Below are positions 26,026-33,268 of a stretch of DNA of 64,000 nucleotides, piece after piece (positions within the stretch are counted from its first letter, which is position 1; each line of letters opens with the position of its first letter). The DNA is from Sphingomonas kaistensis. GTDB taxonomy: Bacteria; Pseudomonadota; Alphaproteobacteria; Sphingomonadales; Sphingomonadaceae. Location of the stretch: NCBI RefSeq assembly GCF_036884275.1, contig NZ_CP145607.1, forward strand, positions 2,653,001-2,717,000, in the 5' to 3' direction. Below the pieces are notes generated by a model, which did not search any database, had not been told where the DNA came from, and was given only the letters and a program-made list of their open reading frames with translations. The translations under genes and the position numbers were made by a program.

Positions 26026-26783
26026 CCCTTGGCGCTCGCCACCGTGGCGCGATACTCCACGCCATTGGTATCGCGGCCCTCGACCGTCAGCGTCTTGCCG
26101 GACGTCGTGGGACGCAGGGTGAAGACCGGATCCTCCGATACGGCGGCCTGCAGGTCGAGCGTTCCGACCCTCGATCCGTCGGCGGCGGTGATGGCGAAGC
26201 GCTCGAGGAAGTAGGCGGGGATGTTGTCAACGAACCCGGTGTCCATGGGGTGGCGGAAGGCGAGCCGCAGGGTATTTCCCTGCGCCGCCTGCCATTGTTC
26301 ACCGCGGACCTCGCCGAGATGCTGGGCCCAGTCACCCTTCACTCGGCTGACTGGGGGTGCGGAGCAGCCGCCGCCCGCCGCGTCGATCCAGCCGCCGCCG
26401 ACCAGCCAGCTGCCGTCCGCAAGCTGTACCGCGCCGCGCACCGGCGTGCGCTGGTCGAGCTTGACCCGAAGCGAGAGGTAGGGCTCGGCGGCTTCCGGAC
26501 GATAGTCGACCGCCTGCTGGATCGGATTGAGGTCGATCATCACGATCATGCGCTTCACGCCCTCGATCCCGCGCGCGTCGACGGTGACCGGAAAGACCCG
26601 CTGGTTCTCCGCGATTTGGGGGAACACGACCTTTACCCTCGGATCGAAGCGCACCACCGCATCCGGACCGAAGATACGTTCGCCGACAAAATCCCACATG
26701 GGCGACCTCAGCGGATCGGCGGGAAGCGCCGCTGCCGGCGTCGCCGCCATCGCGGCGAGAAGGAGGATGATCGATCTTGGCAT
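26022..26783 (-). CDS. quinoprotein-associated SoxYZ-like carrier protein
   Basis: A 253-aa periplasmic protein: signal peptide (SIILLLAAMAATPAAAL), then a SoxY-like domain (about 30-145, with GGGWIDAAGGGC carrying the swinging-arm style Cys near its C-terminal end) and a SoxZ-like domain (about 155-250). In sulfur oxidation SoxYZ carries intermediates on a cysteine; the fused version in PQQ clusters has an unproven carrier role together with the metallo-hydrolase encoded next. The ATG at 26783 has no visible ribosome binding site and abuts the regulatory motif, so the mRNA may be leaderless. Confidence 0.85.
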   Translation of the reverse strand: MPRSIILLLAAMAATPAAALPADPLRSPMWDFVGERIFGPDAVVRFDPRVKVVFPQIAENQRVFPVTVDARGIEGVKRMIVMIDLNPIQQAVDYRPEAAEPYLSLRVKLDQRTPVRGAVQLADGSWLVGGGWIDAAGGGCSAPPVSRVKGDWAQHLGEVRGEQWQAAQGNTLRLAFRHPMDTGFVDNIPAYFLERFAITAADGSRVGTLDLQAAVSEDPVFTLRPTTSGKTLTVEGRDTNGVEYRATVASAKG

Positions 26784-26845
26784 ACTACTTTGGTGGTATC
26801 TACAGCGGCGGCAGGCCCTCTACTATTCAACCAAGGGAGGAGCCG
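26784..26845. promoter_or_regulatory. 62-base divergent promoter with ATACTAC-TTTG-GTGGTAT palindrome
   Basis: ATACTAC and GTGGTAT (26782-26799) form an imperfect inverted repeat around TTTG, directly upstream of the SoxYZ-like start. The core ACTTTGGTGGTA matches the motif upstream of pedF. AGGGAGGAG just before 26846 is the ribosome binding site of the rightward gene. Confidence 0.4.
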
Positions 26846-27382
26846 ATGCCGATGCTTGCTGCCATGTTGCTTGCCGCAGCCGCGCCCGCAGATCCGGCGC
26901 TGTTCGACCGTTCGGGCTACCGGACCTCGCATTACCGCGCGGTCGTGCCCTCCCCGCCCGAAGGGATACGCAGCCTGACCGACCGCGAAGCGATCGCACT
27001 CCACCGCAAGGGGAAAGGGCTGTTCATCGACGTCATGCCCGCCGAGGGTGGCACACGTCTCGCCACGGGGCAGTGGCGACTGGCGGAGGAGCGCCGTTCG
27101 ATCTCGGGCGCCCGCTGGTTTCCCGAGGCTGGCCGTTCGCCGCTCGATCCGGTTATCGCCGACTGGTTCCGCAGCGGCGTCGCCGCGCTCCGCCGCAATC
27201 GACCAGGCGCGCCGCTTGTCGTCTTCTGCCGGGCCGATTGCTGGATGAGCTGGAATGCCGCGCGCCGGCTTCGCTCGTCGGGCATCCGCAACATATTCTG
27301 GTACGGTCCCGGCACCGACGGCTGGGCGGAGAATGGCCAGTCGCTTGAGGTCGTCCGGCCATTCGGCGAAGGACGCAGGTAA
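26846..27382 (+). CDS. PQQ-catabolism-associated CXXCW-motif rhodanese-like protein
   Basis: A 178-aa exported protein: short signal peptide (MPMLAAMLLAAAAPA), then a rhodanese-like fold containing DREAIALHRKGKGLFIDVMP and the family hallmark FCRADCWMSWNAARR near residue 130. This family occurs only with PQQ-dependent alcohol catabolism; thiol or sulfur transfer is likely but unproven. ATG 26846 follows a strong AGGGAGGAG. The stop (TAA) overlaps the ATG of the following TonB receptor. Confidence 0.87.
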   Translation: MPMLAAMLLAAAAPADPALFDRSGYRTSHYRAVVPSPPEGIRSLTDREAIALHRKGKGLFIDVMPAEGGTRLATGQWRLAEERRSISGARWFPEAGRSPLDPVIADWFRSGVAALRRNRPGAPLVVFCRADCWMSWNAARRLRSSGIRNIFWYGPGTDGWAENGQSLEVVRPFGEGRR

Positions 27383-29397
27383 TGCTTTCCCTATTTCTTG
27401 GACTTGCGGCGGCCGAGCCCGCGACCATCATCGTCACCGGCCGCGGGCTTTCCGCCGGTGAGACGGCGGGGGCGGCGGTCGTGGTGCTCGACCAGAATCG
27501 CATCCGGCAGTCGCCCAGCGGGCGGCTCGAGGACGTGTTTCGCGATGCAGCCGGGGTGCAGAGCTTTCGCCGCTCGGATTCCCGGTCGAGCCACGCCACC
27601 AATCAGTCGATCACGCTTCGCGGGCTTGGCGGCAATGCTTCGTCGCGGGCGCTGCTGCTGCTCGACGGGGTGCCGCAGGGCGATCCGTTCGGGGGGTGGA
27701 TCACCTTTCCCGCCTACGCCACCGACCGGATCGGCGAGGTGCGCATCCGCCGTGGTGGGGGAAGTGCTTATTTTGGGCCGGGTGCGCTGGCCGGGACGGT
27801 CGAGCTGGAAAGCGCGGTGCCCGCCGAGGGCGACACGGCGCGAGGCGCCTTCGCCTATGGTAGTCGCGACAGCCTCGACGGCCGGGCCAGCCTGCTGCTT
27901 TCCTCCTCCCGACGCTTCGTCACCGTCTCGGGAGCGTTCGCCCGTGGCGACGGCTTCATTCCCATCGTCGCCGAGGATCGCGGCCCGATCGACCGCCGGG
28001 CCCCCTACCGCCAGGCGTCGGGCGCGGCCCGGCTGGTGCAGGAAGTGGAAGCCTCCACCGAAGCCCAGGTCAATGTCAGCGCCTTCTCCGACAAGCGCGA
28101 TCGCGGCGTCCCGTTCACCGCCAATCGCGGGCGCGGGGTCGATACGTCGCTGCGGTTGGTCGGCAAGGGACGAACGCGCTGGTCGGCGCTCGGCTATGCG
28201 CAGCTCCGCAACTTCGAGTCCGACTTCAGCAGCATCAACGCGGCCCGGACCACCAGCACGCAGACTCTCGACCAGTATAGCGTGCCCTCGCGTGGCTACG
28301 GTTTCCGCGGCGAACTCCTGCCCCGGGTCGGGACCGCCGACCTCAGGATCGGCGTCGATGGCCGGTTCGTCTCTGGGCAGACCAAGGAGCTCTACCAGTT
28401 CGTGGGCGGAGCGCCGACCCGGCGGCGCGTGGCGGGAGGGCGCTCGGACACGCTCGGCCTGTTTGCCGCCGCGACGGTGCCAGCCGGCCCAGCGACGCTG
28501 AGCGTGAGCGGCCGGGCCGATCGCTGGAGCATCAGGGACGGCACATTCTTCCAGCAGACGTTGAACGGGCCAACCCTCACTGACACGGCGTTCGCCGATC
28601 GCAGCGGATGGCAGGGCAGCGGCCGGGTAGCCGGCGAGGTCAGGGTCGGCCGGCCGCTCAAGCTTCGCGCGGCGGCCTATCGCGGCTGGCGCCTGCCGAC
28701 GTTGAATGAGCTTTATCGTCCGTTCCGCGCGGGCGCCGATGCCACCGGCCCCAATCCCGACTTGCGGCCGGAAACGATGATCGGCGGCGAAATCGGCGGC
28801 GACATCACGTTGCGGGGCGGCTGGACGATGTCGTTCACCGCCTACGAAGCGCGGCTCGATGGTGCCATCGCCAATGTCACGCAAGGGCGAGGCCCGGGGA
28901 CCTTTCCGATCGTCGGCTTCGTCGCGGCGGGCGGGACCTATCGCCAGCGCCAGAACCTCGACGCGATCCATTCGCGCGGGCTGGAAGCCGATCTCGGCGG
29001 CGACCTCGGCCCGCTCGAGGCGCGCCTGTCCTATTCGCTGGTCGATGCACGGGTGCGCAGTTCCGGCGCCGCTTTGTCGCTCGATGGGAAGCGTCCCGCG
29101 CAGACGCCGCGCCAGCAGGCATCGGCGACGCTGGGTTGGCGCGGACCGTCCGAGTGGCGCCTGTCCGGGACCGTCCGAGCACTGTCCTCGCAGTTCGAGG
29201 ATGATCTCAATCTTCGCGCGCTCAGACCCGCGGTGACACTCGATGGCTTTGCTTCGGCACCTCTGGGAAGGCGGATCGCGGTGGAGATGCGCGCCGAAAA
29301 TCTCTTCAACAAGACGGTGGAGGCAGCAGTGAGCGCGGATGGCGTGATCGAGCGAGCCCTGCCCCGCACCTTGTGGATCGGGCTGCGGCTGCGATGA
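27382..29397 (+). CDS. TonB-dependent receptor within the PQQ cluster
   Basis: A 671-aa outer-membrane receptor with signal peptide (MLSLFLGLAAAEPA), TonB-box region (TIIVTGRGLSAG), a plug domain (about 30-140, with ITLRGLGGNASSRALLLLDG) and a barrel ending LPRTLWIGLRLR. It overlaps the CXXCW gene in front (TAATG) and the cytochrome b561 gene behind (ATGA), so it is a fixed part of the operon rather than a passer-by. Cluster membership makes PQQ itself or a lanthanide chelate the leading substrate guesses; the sequence does not decide. Confidence 0.88.
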   Translation: MLSLFLGLAAAEPATIIVTGRGLSAGETAGAAVVVLDQNRIRQSPSGRLEDVFRDAAGVQSFRRSDSRSSHATNQSITLRGLGGNASSRALLLLDGVPQGDPFGGWITFPAYATDRIGEVRIRRGGGSAYFGPGALAGTVELESAVPAEGDTARGAFAYGSRDSLDGRASLLLSSSRRFVTVSGAFARGDGFIPIVAEDRGPIDRRAPYRQASGAARLVQEVEASTEAQVNVSAFSDKRDRGVPFTANRGRGVDTSLRLVGKGRTRWSALGYAQLRNFESDFSSINAARTTSTQTLDQYSVPSRGYGFRGELLPRVGTADLRIGVDGRFVSGQTKELYQFVGGAPTRRRVAGGRSDTLGLFAAATVPAGPATLSVSGRADRWSIRDGTFFQQTLNGPTLTDTAFADRSGWQGSGRVAGEVRVGRPLKLRAAAYRGWRLPTLNELYRPFRAGADATGPNPDLRPETMIGGEIGGDITLRGGWTMSFTAYEARLDGAIANVTQGRGPGTFPIVGFVAAGGTYRQRQNLDAIHSRGLEADLGGDLGPLEARLSYSLVDARVRSSGAALSLDGKRPAQTPRQQASATLGWRGPSEWRLSGTVRALSSQFEDDLNLRALRPAVTLDGFASAPLGRRIAVEMRAENLFNKTVEAAVSADGVIERALPRTLWIGLRLR

Positions 29398-29921
29398 CCG
29401 CGCGCTACACGCAAACTGCGGCGTGGCTGCATTGGGTGATGGCGGCGCTGATCATCGCCAATCTCGTCATCGGGCTCAGTGACGGAGCGATCGGAAGCAT
29501 CCGCGCGCACAAGGCGATCGGGCTGACGGTCCTCGCGCTTGCCCTTGTCCGTCTCGCTTGGCGGCTCGCACACCGCCCCCCGCCACTCCCCGCGGACACC
29601 TCGCCGGCCGAGCGCCGGCTCGCGGGCGTGGTCCATGCCATCCTCTACGGGCTGATGATCGCGGTGCCACTCGCCGGCTGGATCATGGTCTCGAATGCAA
29701 GCGAGCTGCGGCCGCTGACCTGGTTCGGGCTGTTCGATCTTCCCTTTCTGCAGCTCGATCCTGCCGCCTATGCGCCGGCGAAGGCCATCCACAGTGCCTT
29801 GGGGATCGCTTTCGGGCTGCTCGTCCTCGGCCACATCGCCGCCGCGCTTCGTCACCAGTTCGTCAAACGCGATCATCTACTGGACAGAATGACAATGAGT
29901 TCGACGCAGCCCGGCCAATGA
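29394..29921 (+). CDS. cytochrome b561-family membrane protein
   Basis: A 175-aa inner-membrane di-haem cytochrome b with four transmembrane helices. Candidate haem ligands are His in AAWLHWVMAAL, RAHKAIGLTV, GVVHAILYGLM and AIHSALGIAF, one per helix as in the family. It would pass electrons between quinone and a periplasmic partner. ATG 29394 overlaps the TonB receptor stop by four bases. It is the last gene of the PQQ module. Confidence 0.88.
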   Translation: MTARYTQTAAWLHWVMAALIIANLVIGLSDGAIGSIRAHKAIGLTVLALALVRLAWRLAHRPPPLPADTSPAERRLAGVVHAILYGLMIAVPLAGWIMVSNASELRPLTWFGLFDLPFLQLDPAAYAPAKAIHSALGIAFGLLVLGHIAAALRHQFVKRDHLLDRMTMSSTQPGQ

Positions 29922-30116
29922 CAGGCTCGCCTAGGGTCGAATCCGCCGACTTGGCTAAATATTTATCAAGGTCAGCCGTCAACGGCCCGTGAAGGCTGTA
30001 CGACTGCCTTACGGTGCAGGCGAATTGCTGCAAATGACTGAAGTGGGCGCTAGGTCGACGGCCGGCCGAGCATGAATGGATGTCAGGATCCCGCCAGTTT
30101 CGCCCGAAAGCGGTCA

Positions 30117-30140
30117 GTCCGCTTCCCACCATTAGCGGAC
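30117..30140 (-). repeat. interspersed palindromic repeat, copy 1 (reverse orientation)
   Basis: GTCCGC at 30117-30122 pairs with GCGGAC at 30135-30140. Read on the minus strand it matches the other copies (GTCCGC, then TGGTGGGAA, then GCGGAC). Confidence 0.65.
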
Positions 30141-30172
30141 CTAGCAACGGCAAAGCTCCAGATTCTACTCTC

Positions 30173-30199
30173 ATGTCCACTATGGGTGAAAGCCGACAT
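30173..30199 (+). repeat. interspersed palindromic repeat, copy 2
   Basis: ATGTCC-ACTATGGGTGAAAGC-CGACAT, a diverged copy. It ends 3 bases from the stop codon of the leftward lipoprotein gene, that is, directly downstream of that gene. Confidence 0.6.
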
Positions 30200-30202
30200 T
30201 GC

Positions 30203-30631
30203 TCAGAGCGGAGTGGGCTGCCCCATTCTCATCAGTCTGCGCTCGCATTCGACCGGTAGGTCGACACCACGCAGAAGTTCGTTCTTACCCCTCATCACCT
30301 CGTTCGCAAATGGTAACGAGTAGAGGGGGCCAAGGTGAACCTCAGCGCCACCCACGTGGAGTTGCTCGTTCCCCGGCAGGAAGCGAGAGGTATGCGGTAG
30401 GACCGGCGTGTAGCGCTTGCCGTTCACGAGGACGCTGAGGCAACCGTTGCGAATAGCAAACCGGCCGTTTTGGACTGTGGCGTTACGGAGTAGTTCAGGC
30501 GCACTCGTCATTTCGCGCACGAGGACGACACCGGTGCTGTTGTCCGCTTCCAGCGCCGGTTGCCGGTTGCTGCTGCAACCAGTGAGCCAGCAACATAAAA
30601 GGATAGGCAGAACGAGCCGGTTCATAGCCAT
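30203..30631 (-). CDS. small lipoprotein of unknown function
   Basis: A 142-aa exported lipoprotein. The N-terminus LVLPILLCCWLTGCSSN contains a lipobox (LTGC), so the mature protein would start at the Cys and be anchored to a membrane. The rest has no recognised domain. A second ATG two codons in (30625) is an alternative start. It stands alone, leftward, with a palindromic repeat immediately after its stop. Confidence 0.7.
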   Translation of the reverse strand: MAMNRLVLPILLCCWLTGCSSNRQPALEADNSTGVVLVREMTSAPELLRNATVQNGRFAIRNGCLSVLVNGKRYTPVLPHTSRFLPGNEQLHVGGAEVHLGPLYSLPFANEVMRGKNELLRGVDLPVECERRLMRMGQPTPL

Positions 30632-30760
30632 TCATTTTGCCCCATGCGCCACATTGCTGCGCACAGGCTTTGCCCTTCAAGCGAGCATGACACCATCAGG
30701 ATGGCGGCTGTGAGCGTGGTTACGTGTCGTTCCATGAGGTCATGATGCGTGGCGGACGTA

Positions 30761-30787
30761 ATGACCGCAATGGGTGGAAGGCGGACA
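30761..30787 (+). repeat. interspersed palindromic repeat, copy 3
   Basis: ATGACCGC-AATGGGTGGAAG-GCGGACA. It lies 1 base beyond the stop codon of the leftward gene at 30789. Confidence 0.7.
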
Positions 30788-30788
30788 A

Positions 30789-30983
30789 TCAAGAATTCTC
30801 CCAAACGGTCCAGAGAACGAAGAAAGTCGCTGTCGCGGCCCACGTCCCAGCAAATCCCAAGAGGTAGTTTCGAGCCGCGCCACCGAAAGAGCGGCGGTAA
30901 TACGCAAACGCGAAAATGGGTCCCCACAGGATGGCGCTCGCGATGAGCAAGCCGGTGAAGGCACTCGTGAGACTTACGTCCAT
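30789..30983 (-). CDS. small two-helix membrane protein
   Basis: A 64-aa protein with two transmembrane segments (about 8-28, GLLIASAILWGPIFAFAY, and about 40-60, LLGFAGTWAATATFFVLWTV). Such proteins often resemble transmembrane pairs of unknown function. AGGGGCG precedes ATG 30983. No family is recognised. A repeat copy lies on each side of the gene. Confidence 0.6.
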   Translation of the reverse strand: MDVSLTSAFTGLLIASAILWGPIFAFAYYRRSFGGAARNYLLGFAGTWAATATFFVLWTVWENS

Positions 30984-31009
30984 ACGCCCCTTATGCGTTC
31001 AGGCGGCTA

Positions 31010-31036
31010 ATGTCCGCAGTGGGCGGAAACCGGACT
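31010..31036 (+). repeat. interspersed palindromic repeat, copy 4
   Basis: ATGTCCGC-AGTGGGCGGAAAC-CGGACT. It lies 6 bases beyond the stop codon of the leftward gene at 31043. Confidence 0.7.
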
Positions 31037-31042
31037 TGTGGC

Positions 31043-31705
31043 TTACGGACGGTGCACTTTGAAAGCTTTTGAGCTTGGCGCCTTACGTTGCGCCTCCTCT
31101 AGAGAATGGCGGACATAGAAAGCCAAGGTGTCATAGGTTCCTGCACTATCAGGACCATTCTCAGCGCTTTCGTTCTTCACCAGTTTACATGAATCTTGCT
31201 CAAGTTGCGCGGCCAGAATCGACAGGTTTCGTTTTAACCGTTGGGCAGCCGCGGTGGGTGGGCGACTGATTAGCATCACGCTTACAAAGAACGGGTCAGG
31301 CGGCCGATGGATGGTCGGCGCTCCGCTGACCCAAACCATGCTTTGTCCGTCGATCGCATAGATGGTCATGCCTCGAGTGAAGGTCTCACCAATGTCGGGG
31401 CCTGCGCGTCGCGCATTGAGAACGTCGAAGCCGCCTTTGTAGAGAGTGTTCTCGATCAGCTCTTCCGTCGTCATTCTTGGTGGCGCTCCACAGGAGATAA
31501 CCAATGTGACTTCGGGCCGAATGCCGTAGTCGGTTTTGGAGGAATGAAGACGGGGTAGGCACTTCTCGTCCGCGCGGATCACAGATACGTCTGAGCATAA
31601 TCTCAAAGAAGGCAGTGCCGGAATGTCTTTCGATGGTTCCGAGCTGGAGTAGTTACCGGCTGCCGCCGCCATCGTGGCGACAGTCAGATACAATAGCAAT
31701 TGCAC
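31043..31705 (-). CDS. hypothetical exported protein
   Basis: A 220-aa protein beginning VQLLLYLTVATMAAAAG, a signal peptide, then a soluble part with three or four cysteines and no recognised domain. GTG 31705 is placed 6 bases after GGAGG. No neighbour suggests a function. A repeat copy directly follows the stop. Confidence 0.65.
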   Translation of the reverse strand: MQLLLYLTVATMAAAAGNYSSSEPSKDIPALPSLRLCSDVSVIRADEKCLPRLHSSKTDYGIRPEVTLVISCGAPPRMTTEELIENTLYKGGFDVLNARRAGPDIGETFTRGMTIYAIDGQSMVWVSGAPTIHRPPDPFFVSVMLISRPPTAAAQRLKRNLSILAAQLEQDSCKLVKNESAENGPDSAGTYDTLAFYVRHSLEEAQRKAPSSKAFKVHRP

Positions 31706-31781
31706 CAAGCACCTCCAGCGGAAGCAGGCCGACCAGGCTATTGAACCAAGCTTCCTCAGTCCACGTCAATGACAATCACTT

Positions 31782-31808
31782 ATGTCTGCAGTGGGTGGAA
31801 AGCGGACC
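31782..31808 (+). repeat. interspersed palindromic repeat, copy 5
   Basis: ATGTCTGC-AGTGGGTGGAAA-GCGGACC. It lies 13 bases beyond the stop of the leftward gene at 31822 and about 75 bases upstream of the next leftward gene's start. Confidence 0.7.
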
Positions 31809-31821
31809 TTTGGCGTCGCCG

Positions 31822-32085
31822 TCATTCGTCAAATCTCGAGACCTGCCATCCGTCACCGCTGAGCTCTGCGATCGACGAGGTTGGCAATGCTTGTAGCGGT
31901 TGCAGGTCCGGTTGACGGTCGATGATGTGGCTCAGTCCGACTGGCCGAAAATCACCGCAATCGTCTTGGTGATCATGCTCTCCGCAAACAGCCTGCCATG
32001 TCTTATCGTAGTGATGGATGAGCACTCGAACGCTCCGCTGGTGAGCGAAGACGTGTGGGCAAACGATGCAGGGAAGTTCGCTCAT
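31822..32085 (-). CDS. small cysteine-containing hypothetical protein
   Basis: An 87-aa protein starting MSELPCIVCPHVFAHQRSVR. CIVC, a later HH and a CGEHDHQDDCGD segment could form a metal site. The C-terminus (GWQVSRFDE) is typical of small cytosolic proteins. Similar small proteins are common in proteobacteria without known function. It is preceded on the right by a VOC-family gene in the same direction. Confidence 0.65.
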   Translation of the reverse strand: MSELPCIVCPHVFAHQRSVRVLIHHYDKTWQAVCGEHDHQDDCGDFRPVGLSHIIDRQPDLQPLQALPTSSIAELSGDGWQVSRFDE

Positions 32086-32110
32086 CGGTCTAGAATGGCG
32101 GCAGAGCCAT

Positions 32111-32138
32111 ATGTCCGCAATGGGTGGAAAGCAGACAT
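32111..32138 (+). repeat. interspersed palindromic repeat, copy 6
   Basis: ATGTCCGC-AATGGGTGGAAA-GCAGACAT. It lies 4 bases beyond the stop codon of the leftward VOC gene at 32143. Confidence 0.75.
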
Positions 32139-32142
32139 TTCG

Positions 32143-32499
32143 TCAGTTTTGAATGAGGCGAACGAGCGTTCCGTCTAGATCGACCATGTAGGCGATGGTT
32201 TTACCGCTATCTTCTTCGGTTGGCGGATGAAGGCGAGGCCACCCCCAACACTGCTCTGGCAATCCAGCAGCTTTGCAGATTTCGTAGAGTTCTTGCATGT
32301 CATCTAGACGCAGGCAGCAGCTAAAGTTGCCCGTTGCAGGGTCCAGATCCGGATGAGGAAAGAACTCCAGCGTCGAGCCGCCGCGCTTCAGGATCATCCA
32401 CCCGTCGTCACGCCAGCCCTCGTCGAAACCTAGCTTCCGATAGAACTGCGATGTCGCTTCGAAGTCCCGGCTCGGCAGGTTCGGCGTCGCGTGATCCAT
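32143..32499 (-). CDS. VOC-family protein, bleomycin-resistance/glyoxalase type
   Basis: A 118-aa protein with the two beta-alpha-beta-beta-beta modules of the vicinal oxygen chelate fold: MDHATPNLPSRDFEATSQFY at the start, WMILKRGGSTLEFFPHPD in module one and YMVDLDGTLVRLIQN at the end. The arrangement fits the bleomycin-binding subgroup, which sequesters the drug, but VOC proteins are too varied for a firm function. GGGAGA precedes ATG 32499. Confidence 0.8.
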   Translation of the reverse strand: MDHATPNLPSRDFEATSQFYRKLGFDEGWRDDGWMILKRGGSTLEFFPHPDLDPATGNFSCCLRLDDMQELYEICKAAGLPEQCWGWPRLHPPTEEDSGKTIAYMVDLDGTLVRLIQN

Positions 32500-32600
32500 C
32501 TAGCGGTCTCCCTGAGTAGCATAACGCCCGCTCCTCCTTGATCGCAATGGGGGCGACTGTCGACGTTGCTCAAGCCTACCCTGACATCTAGAGCAGCGGC

Positions 32601-32957
32601 ATGAAGTTCTCGGAAACAACTTTCGCTGCGATTGCGGCGGCAACCGGCCTTGGAGCTACAACCGCAGGCGCGGCATGCTGCGTGCTTCCGTTGATGCTCG
32701 CCGGTGTCGGCGTCGGCGCGGGCGCCTTGACGCCGATGGTGCCATTCCATTGGCCACTGTCGGTCATCGCTCTTGTTGCGGTCGCGACTGGATGGTTTCT
32801 TTATCTGCGCCGCCGTCGGGCATGTGCCGTGGGCGTTGATTGCGCGCTTCCATCGAAAACGACGTTTCTGCTTTTGATAGTGGCCTCGCTTCTCGTGGTC
32901 ATTGCAGCGGCGTGGCCGTTCATTGAAGCGCCGCTCACGAAAGTAGTTGGCACATGA
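32601..32957 (+). CDS. merT: MerT-like mercuric ion transporter
   Basis: A 118-aa inner-membrane protein with three transmembrane helices. The first helix contains the CysCys pair (AGAACCVLPLMLAG) and the cytoplasmic loop a second pair (RACAVGVDCAL), the two hallmarks of MerT, which passes Hg(II) from periplasm to cytosol. No merP, merA or merR gene is present. The stop overlaps the start of the GDCCVxC protein gene by four bases, so the two form a unit. Confidence 0.82.
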   Translation: MKFSETTFAAIAAATGLGATTAGAACCVLPLMLAGVGVGAGALTPMVPFHWPLSVIALVAVATGWFLYLRRRRACAVGVDCALPSKTTFLLLIVASLLVVIAAAWPFIEAPLTKVVGT

Positions 32958-33181
32958 CTCTTCTAGCATCGACACTCACCTGCCCTGAATGTGGGGGAGC
33001 TTCCACCGACGAGATGCCCACCGACGCTTGTCAGTTTTTCTACGATTGCAAGCATTGCAGCGCCGTCCTTCGCCCACTCAAGGGCGATTGCTGCGTTTAC
33101 TGCTCATACGGTGACGTTCCATGCCCGCCCATACAGGAAGCACGGGAGACCGGGGTTGCAGGCTGCTGCTCACCTTCCTGA
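32954..33181 (+). CDS. GDCCVxC-domain cysteine-rich protein
   Basis: A 75-aa protein with ten cysteines. It starts with a CPECGG knuckle, has CKHC in the middle, then the family signature GDCCVYCSYGDVPCPP, and ends CCSPS. Members of this family are sometimes selenoproteins; all positions here are Cys. Coupling to merT suggests that it binds Hg(II) or another soft metal on the cytosolic side, an inference from context. The stop codon is directly followed by repeat copy 7. Confidence 0.85.
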   Translation: MTLLASTLTCPECGGASTDEMPTDACQFFYDCKHCSAVLRPLKGDCCVYCSYGDVPCPPIQEARETGVAGCCSPS

Positions 33182-33208
33182 TGTCCGCTTCGGGTCGGAA
33201 GCGGACGT
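33181..33208 (+). repeat. interspersed palindromic repeat, copy 7
   Basis: ATGTCCGC-TTCGGGTCGGAA-GCGGACGT, starting at the last base of the preceding stop codon. Confidence 0.75.
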
Positions 33209-33268
33209 TAGGCACTCCAAGCTGATTGGCATACAACTGCTCTGCCCATCTGATCCGGGGGATAGCGC

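Noticed and set aside
29922..30116. Possible small gene after cytochrome b561
   Set aside because: Only short frames without ribosome binding sites; treated as intergenic.
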